This document shows, in pieces, positions 6,272 to 9,412 of a DNA stretch of 9,412 bases (its first letter is position 1; each line of letters opens with the position of its first letter). Both the position numbers and the translations under genes were made by a program. Below the pieces are notes generated by a model that had not been told where the DNA came from, did not search any database, and was given only the letters and a program-made list of their open reading frames with translations. Location: positions 1-9,412 of the forward strand of contig JACCUF010000237.1 in the NCBI GenBank assembly GCA_013811975.1, in the 5' to 3' direction. Source of the DNA: Geodermatophilaceae bacterium (lineage in GTDB: Bacteria > Actinomycetota > Actinomycetes > Mycobacteriales > Geodermatophilaceae).

Positions 6272-9016
6272 GTGCAGGACCATAGTCGCGTGACGCCATC
6301 AACCGCACCCCGAACTCACGAAGCGGTGGACGACGTACTGCGTGCCGACATCCGGCTGCTCACGACCCTCCTGGGCCAGACGCTGGTCCGCAGCGAGGGA
6401 CAGGACCTGCTGGACCTGGTCGAGATGGTGCGCGGGCAGGCCAAGGTCGGCGGTCTGTCGGACCTGCCCTCCGAGGTCGATGCACGACTGCGCGAGATGG
6501 ATCTCCCGACGACCATCAAGGTGGTACGGGCGTTCACGTCGTACTTCCACCTCGCGAATGTGACCGAACAGGTGCACCGGGGCCGAACCCTGTTGCGCAA
6601 GCGCGAGTCGGGTGGGGGCTGGTTGGAGTGGGCGGTGGCGCGCATCGTCGACGCCGGTGTGCCGACCGACGTGGTTTCGGAGGCGGTCGGACGGCTGGCG
6701 GTGCGGCCGGTTCTCACCGCGCACCCGACCGAGGCCGCCCGGCGGTCGATCCTGGACAAACTACGCCGGGTGGCCGATCTGCTCGATTCGGCTGATACCG
6801 GACCTCGTCGCCGTCGGCTCGCTGAGGCAGTCGAATTGCTATGGCACACAGACGAACTCCGGGTCGCTCGACCCGATCCGATGGACGAAGCGCGCAACGG
6901 CGTCTACTACCTCGAAGGCCTGGGCAGCGCGGCGGTTGGCGACGTGCTGGACGAGTTGCGCGAACAGTTGGCCGGTGTCGGCGTGCGGCTGTCGACGTCC
7001 GCGCGCCCGCTGAGCTTCGGGACCTGGATCGGTGGGGATCGCGACGGCAACCCGAACGTCACCCCATCGACGACCTTGGAGGTGCTCGAACTCCAAGCGG
7101 TGCACGGGATTCGGTTGCTGCTGGGTTTGGTCAACGACCTGCGCCGCGAGTTGTCGGTGTCGCAGCGGGTTTCGGGCGCATCGCCGGCGCTGTTGTTGCG
7201 GTTGTCCGAATCATTGGATGAGTTGCCTGAGGTCGAGGCCCGCTATCGCCGCTTGAATGCCGAGGAGTCCTACCGTCTCTTCCTCACCTGCCTCGGAACC
7301 CGACTGCAACTGAGCCTGAGTCGGGTGCAGCGCGGTCTTGGGCACCTACCAGGCCGCGATTATCGAGACGGTCTCCAGCTGCAGGCCGACCTGGAGCTGT
7401 TGCACGAATCGGTCCTCGAGAACCAGGGCGAGCTATTGGCCAGCGGAGCCGTGGACAGGTTGCTCCGTACAGCCGCGAGCACCGGTCTGCTGCTGGCAAC
7501 CATGGACGTGCGCGAGCACGCCGAGCGGCATCATCACGTCGTCGAACAGCTGCTGGACGGTACGGGCAGGCTATCGGGAGGGTACCCGGATCTCTCCCGG
7601 TCCGACCGCCTGGCGGTGCTGTCCGCGGAGCTGGCGGAATCGCGCAGGCTGTCGGACCGGCCAGTGTCGCTGGATGCCGAGGGCTCGCGCACGGCTGGGG
7701 TCTTCGACATCATCCGTCAGGCGTTGAATTCCTATGGGCCGCAAGCGGTCGAGAGCTACATCGTGTCAATGACCGAGGGGGCTGATGACGTCCTGGCCGC
7801 GGCTGTCCTGGCTCGGGAAGCCGGGTTGGTCGACCTCTGCGCGGGTGTCGCCCGGATCGGATTCGTACCGCTGCTCGAGACGATGGAATCGCTCGAGGAC
7901 GCCGCCGGGATCCTCGAGGGGCTGCTCAGTGACCCGTCCTACCGTCGGCTGGTGTCCCTGCGCGGGGATGAGCAAGAGGTGATGCTCGGCTATTCCGACT
8001 CCAACAAGGCGGCCGGCATCACCACGTCCCAATGGCAGATCCACCGGGCGCAGCGGCGTGTGCGTGAGGTTGCGGCGCGGCACGGCGTACGGCTGCGGTT
8101 CTTCCACGGCCGGGGTGGTTCGGTCGGTCGTGGAGGCGGCCCGACCCATGAGGCGGTCATGGCGCTACCGCACGGCTCGGTCGACGGGCAGGTGAAGCTG
8201 ACCGAGCAGGGCGAGGTGATCAGCGACAAGTACGCCCTGCCGGTGCTGGCCCGGGACAACCTCGAACTGCTGCTTGCCGCCTCCCTCGAGGCAACCGTGC
8301 TTCGCCAGGCGACCGGACCTCTCGATGGACAGGGCCAGCGCTGGGCTGCGGTGATGGATCGGGTGTCCGAGGCCGCACACGACCGCTATCGAGAGCTCGT
8401 CGAGGACCCCGACCTGCCCGCTTATTTCGTCGCCTCCACACCAGTCGCGGCGTTGGCCGATCTGCACATCGGCTCCCGGCCCTCCCGGCGCCCGGACAGC
8501 AGTGCCGCCCTCGAAGGGCTGCGGGCGATTCCGTGGGTGTTCGGTTGGACCCAGTCACGCCAGATCATCCCGGGCTGGTTCGGCGTGGGCACGGGGCTGG
8601 CTGCGGCGCGCGAGCATCAGGCCGTGCTGCGCGAGATGTTTCACGGCTGGCCGTTCTTCCGGGCCTTCCTCAGCAACGTGTCGATGACCCTGGTCAAGAC
8701 CGATCTGTCCATCGCCGCCCGCTACGTCGACCGTCTTGTCGATCCCGCACTGCGGCGGCTCTTCGAGGTGGTACGGGCCGAGCATGAACTGACCGTGTCC
8801 ATGGTGCTCGAGGTGACCGGCGAAACGCAGCTGCTCAGCAGCAACCCGGTCCTGCGTCAGACCCTGCGCATCCGCGACACCTACCTCGAGCCGCTGCACC
8901 ATTTGCAGATCGAGTTGCTCGCCCGACAGCGCACCGAGGATCCGGACCCGCTGCTGGCCCGGGCGTTGCTGCTCACCGTCAACGGCATCGCCGCCGGCGT
9001 GCGCAACACCGGTTGA
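6272..9016 (+). CDS. ppc: Phosphoenolpyruvate carboxylase
   Basis: Catalyses PEP plus bicarbonate to oxaloacetate plus phosphate, the anaplerotic feed of the TCA cycle; the active enzyme is a cytoplasmic homotetramer. The 914-residue product matches the size of corynebacterial PEPC (about 919). All family motifs are present: VLTAHPTEAARR with catalytic His151; GTWIGGDRDGNPNVT (250-264); FVPLLETMESL (531-541); GYSDSNKAAG (573-582); the mobile loop FHGRGGSVGRGGGP (611-624); LTEQGEVI (643-650); RAIPWVFGWTQSR (751-763); and the C-terminal RNTG. Arg613, Lys809 and Asn912 appear to align with known aspartate-inhibitor contacts of the E. coli enzyme, so allosteric feedback is likely kept. The start is uncertain: GTG 6272 has GGAG 13 bases upstream, while GTG 6290 (908 residues) has AGGA at 6276-6279 with a better spacing of 10. 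Both precede the conserved LRADIRLLTTLLGQTL. It follows the mocR gene by 62 bases and probably has its own promoter. It shows no link to the inositol genes. Confidence 0.97.
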   Translation: MQDHSRVTPSTAPRTHEAVDDVLRADIRLLTTLLGQTLVRSEGQDLLDLVEMVRGQAKVGGLSDLPSEVDARLREMDLPTTIKVVRAFTSYFHLANVTEQVHRGRTLLRKRESGGGWLEWAVARIVDAGVPTDVVSEAVGRLAVRPVLTAHPTEAARRSILDKLRRVADLLDSADTGPRRRRLAEAVELLWHTDELRVARPDPMDEARNGVYYLEGLGSAAVGDVLDELREQLAGVGVRLSTSARPLSFGTWIGGDRDGNPNVTPSTTLEVLELQAVHGIRLLLGLVNDLRRELSVSQRVSGASPALLLRLSESLDELPEVEARYRRLNAEESYRLFLTCLGTRLQLSLSRVQRGLGHLPGRDYRDGLQLQADLELLHESVLENQGELLASGAVDRLLRTAASTGLLLATMDVREHAERHHHVVEQLLDGTGRLSGGYPDLSRSDRLAVLSAELAESRRLSDRPVSLDAEGSRTAGVFDIIRQALNSYGPQAVESYIVSMTEGADDVLAAAVLAREAGLVDLCAGVARIGFVPLLETMESLEDAAGILEGLLSDPSYRRLVSLRGDEQEVMLGYSDSNKAAGITTSQWQIHRAQRRVREVAARHGVRLRFFHGRGGSVGRGGGPTHEAVMALPHGSVDGQVKLTEQGEVISDKYALPVLARDNLELLLAASLEATVLRQATGPLDGQGQRWAAVMDRVSEAAHDRYRELVEDPDLPAYFVASTPVAALADLHIGSRPSRRPDSSAALEGLRAIPWVFGWTQSRQIIPGWFGVGTGLAAAREHQAVLREMFHGWPFFRAFLSNVSMTLVKTDLSIAARYVDRLVDPALRRLFEVVRAEHELTVSMVLEVTGETQLLSSNPVLRQTLRIRDTYLEPLHHLQIELLARQRTEDPDPLLARALLLTVNGIAAGVRNTG

Positions 9017-9042
9017 GCAGGACGTGGCGGGCGTTCGCAGCA

Positions 9043-9058
9043 GGCTCTAGGCGGAGCC
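9043..9058. terminator. Small hairpin between ppc and the cupin relic
   Basis: GGCTC (9043-9047), a six-base loop and GAGCC (9054-9058) can pair. The hairpin lies 26 bases after the ppc stop and spans the stop codon of the converging cupin frame. It is a weak five-base-pair stem without a T-run, offered only as a candidate bidirectional stop. Confidence 0.25.
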
Positions 9059-9292
9059 GAGGTCGGCTGCGTACACCTCGTCGTAGTCGCGTCGCTCGAC
9101 ATCTAGATCCAGACCGGGATCCTGCACGGTCACGTGCGACATGGACTGCGTCGGCACCGCGCCGCGCCAGTGCCAGGCACCGACGTGGACACCGGTCTCA
9201 TCCCCGACGACGCCGACGCAGTCGGTGACGATGATGTGCTGGCCCAACGTGTGGACATGCGGATTGGTCCGTACGCCGGCCGGGAAATGCAC
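9047..9292 (-). pseudogene. Cupin-domain protein, probably decayed (5' truncated, internal deletion)
   Basis: The minus-strand frame encodes a recognisable single-domain cupin: HFPAGVRTNPHVHTLGQHII gives motif 1 with His-X-His and a Gln in the usual Glu place, then GVVGDETGVHV. After that the frame jumps directly to GAWHWRGAVPTQSMSHVTVQ, the end of motif 2. The intervening turn with Gly-Asp and Pro-X-Gly that full-length relatives carry is absent, which suggests an in-frame loss of roughly 10-15 residues. The tail RRDYDEVYAADLG is typical of the group. The only start is GTG 9292, inside the first strand of the barrel. The frame stays open to the window edge without another ATG, GTG or TTG, and its upstream translation (ending GGRCWAV) looks unrelated at first. 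Intact relatives bind a metal and act on small carbonyl or aromatic compounds. It could still be a short expressed protein, but I favour a relic. Confidence 0.5.
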
Positions 9293-9338
9293 GGCCCAGC
9301 AGCGCCCGCCGCAATCAGGCGACTCATCCGTGACCGCC

Positions 9339-9412
9339 TCACTCCATGGTTCCGTCGAGCGCGCGGCCGCCGAGAATGAGCTGCCGACGGTCGATGGCGG
9401 GGTCTGGGATCT
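9339..9412 (-). CDS. 3' end of an unidentified minus-strand gene, partial
   Basis: From the right edge the minus strand reads a protein-like C-terminus containing PAIDRRQLILGGRALDG, then a few residues ending Met-Glu and a TGA at 9339-9341. Its composition is that of a real actinobacterial protein, unlike the Ser/Arg/Ala-rich alternative frames. The 23 residues are too few to assign a family. The gene would lie upstream of the cupin relic in the same direction, about 47 bases from the GTG at 9292. Confidence 0.4.
   Translation of the reverse strand, partial: IPDPAIDRRQLILGGRALDGTME

Noticed and set aside
6839..8902. Several 90-130 codon frames antisense to or shifted within ppc
   Set aside because: All lie inside an intact PEP carboxylase gene and show the composition of out-of-frame GC-rich DNA.
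9130..9342. A minus-strand frame starting by GTGA overlap with the partial gene at the right edge
   Set aside because: The overlap is tempting, but the translation is Ser/Arg/Pro low complexity, while the neighbouring frame over the same bases encodes a recognisable cupin.
1..9412. Search for an undescribed defence, mobile or RNA-based system
   Set aside because: I found no transposase, integrase, toxin-antitoxin pair, direct-repeat array, tRNA or rRNA sequence, and no unknown gene cluster. The genes are recognisable metabolic and regulatory families.

Overview
The window is very GC-rich, uses GTG starts freely, and has tightly packed genes with 4-base stop/start overlaps. Its proteins most resemble actinobacterial families: a Cgl0159-type aldolase next to iol genes, an actinobacterial MocR regulator and a PEP carboxylase of about 910 residues. 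The source is therefore very likely an actinomycete chromosome (Actinomycetota). The sequence alone does not fix the genus.

Layout: (1) Positions 1-3854 (+) hold the 3' part of a myo-inositol catabolic operon. A short purine-rich, low-complexity leader (1-82) carries the end of an upstream gene. It is followed by a Cgl0159-family (beta/alpha)8 aldolase-like gene (83-1090), iolB (1087-1977) and iolD (1974-3854). The two internal junctions are ATGA and GTGA overlaps. IolD opens the cyclic trihydroxycyclohexanedione to 5-deoxy-glucuronate, and IolB isomerises that to 2-deoxy-5-keto-gluconate. After phosphorylation by IolC (expected upstream, not in the window), the aldolase-like protein is the likely enzyme splitting the product into C3 units. 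(2) Positions 3855-4012 are a 158-base convergent intergenic stretch with one long stem-loop and one short hairpin, probably terminators. (3) Positions 4013-4717 (-) encode a flavin-binding split-barrel protein of the pyridoxamine-phosphate-oxidase-like/NimA family. It is divergent from 4788-6209 (+), a MocR/PdxR-type GntR regulator with a fused aminotransferase-like domain. The 70-base gap between them carries an inverted repeat that could be the shared operator. (4) Positions 6272-9016 (+) hold a complete ppc (phosphoenolpyruvate carboxylase) with all catalytic motifs. (5) Positions 9017-9412: a cupin relic on the minus strand converges on ppc. It appears to have lost an internal segment and a credible start. 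Upstream of it is the 3' end of another minus-strand gene running off the window.

Overall this is mostly ordinary central and accessory metabolism. I found no defence system, mobile element, CRISPR array or RNA gene. The points worth a second look are the iol operon without iolA between the aldolase gene and iolB, the regulator/operator pair, the 15-base repeats in the MocR linker, the stem-loop after iolD, the low-complexity leader and the decayed cupin.
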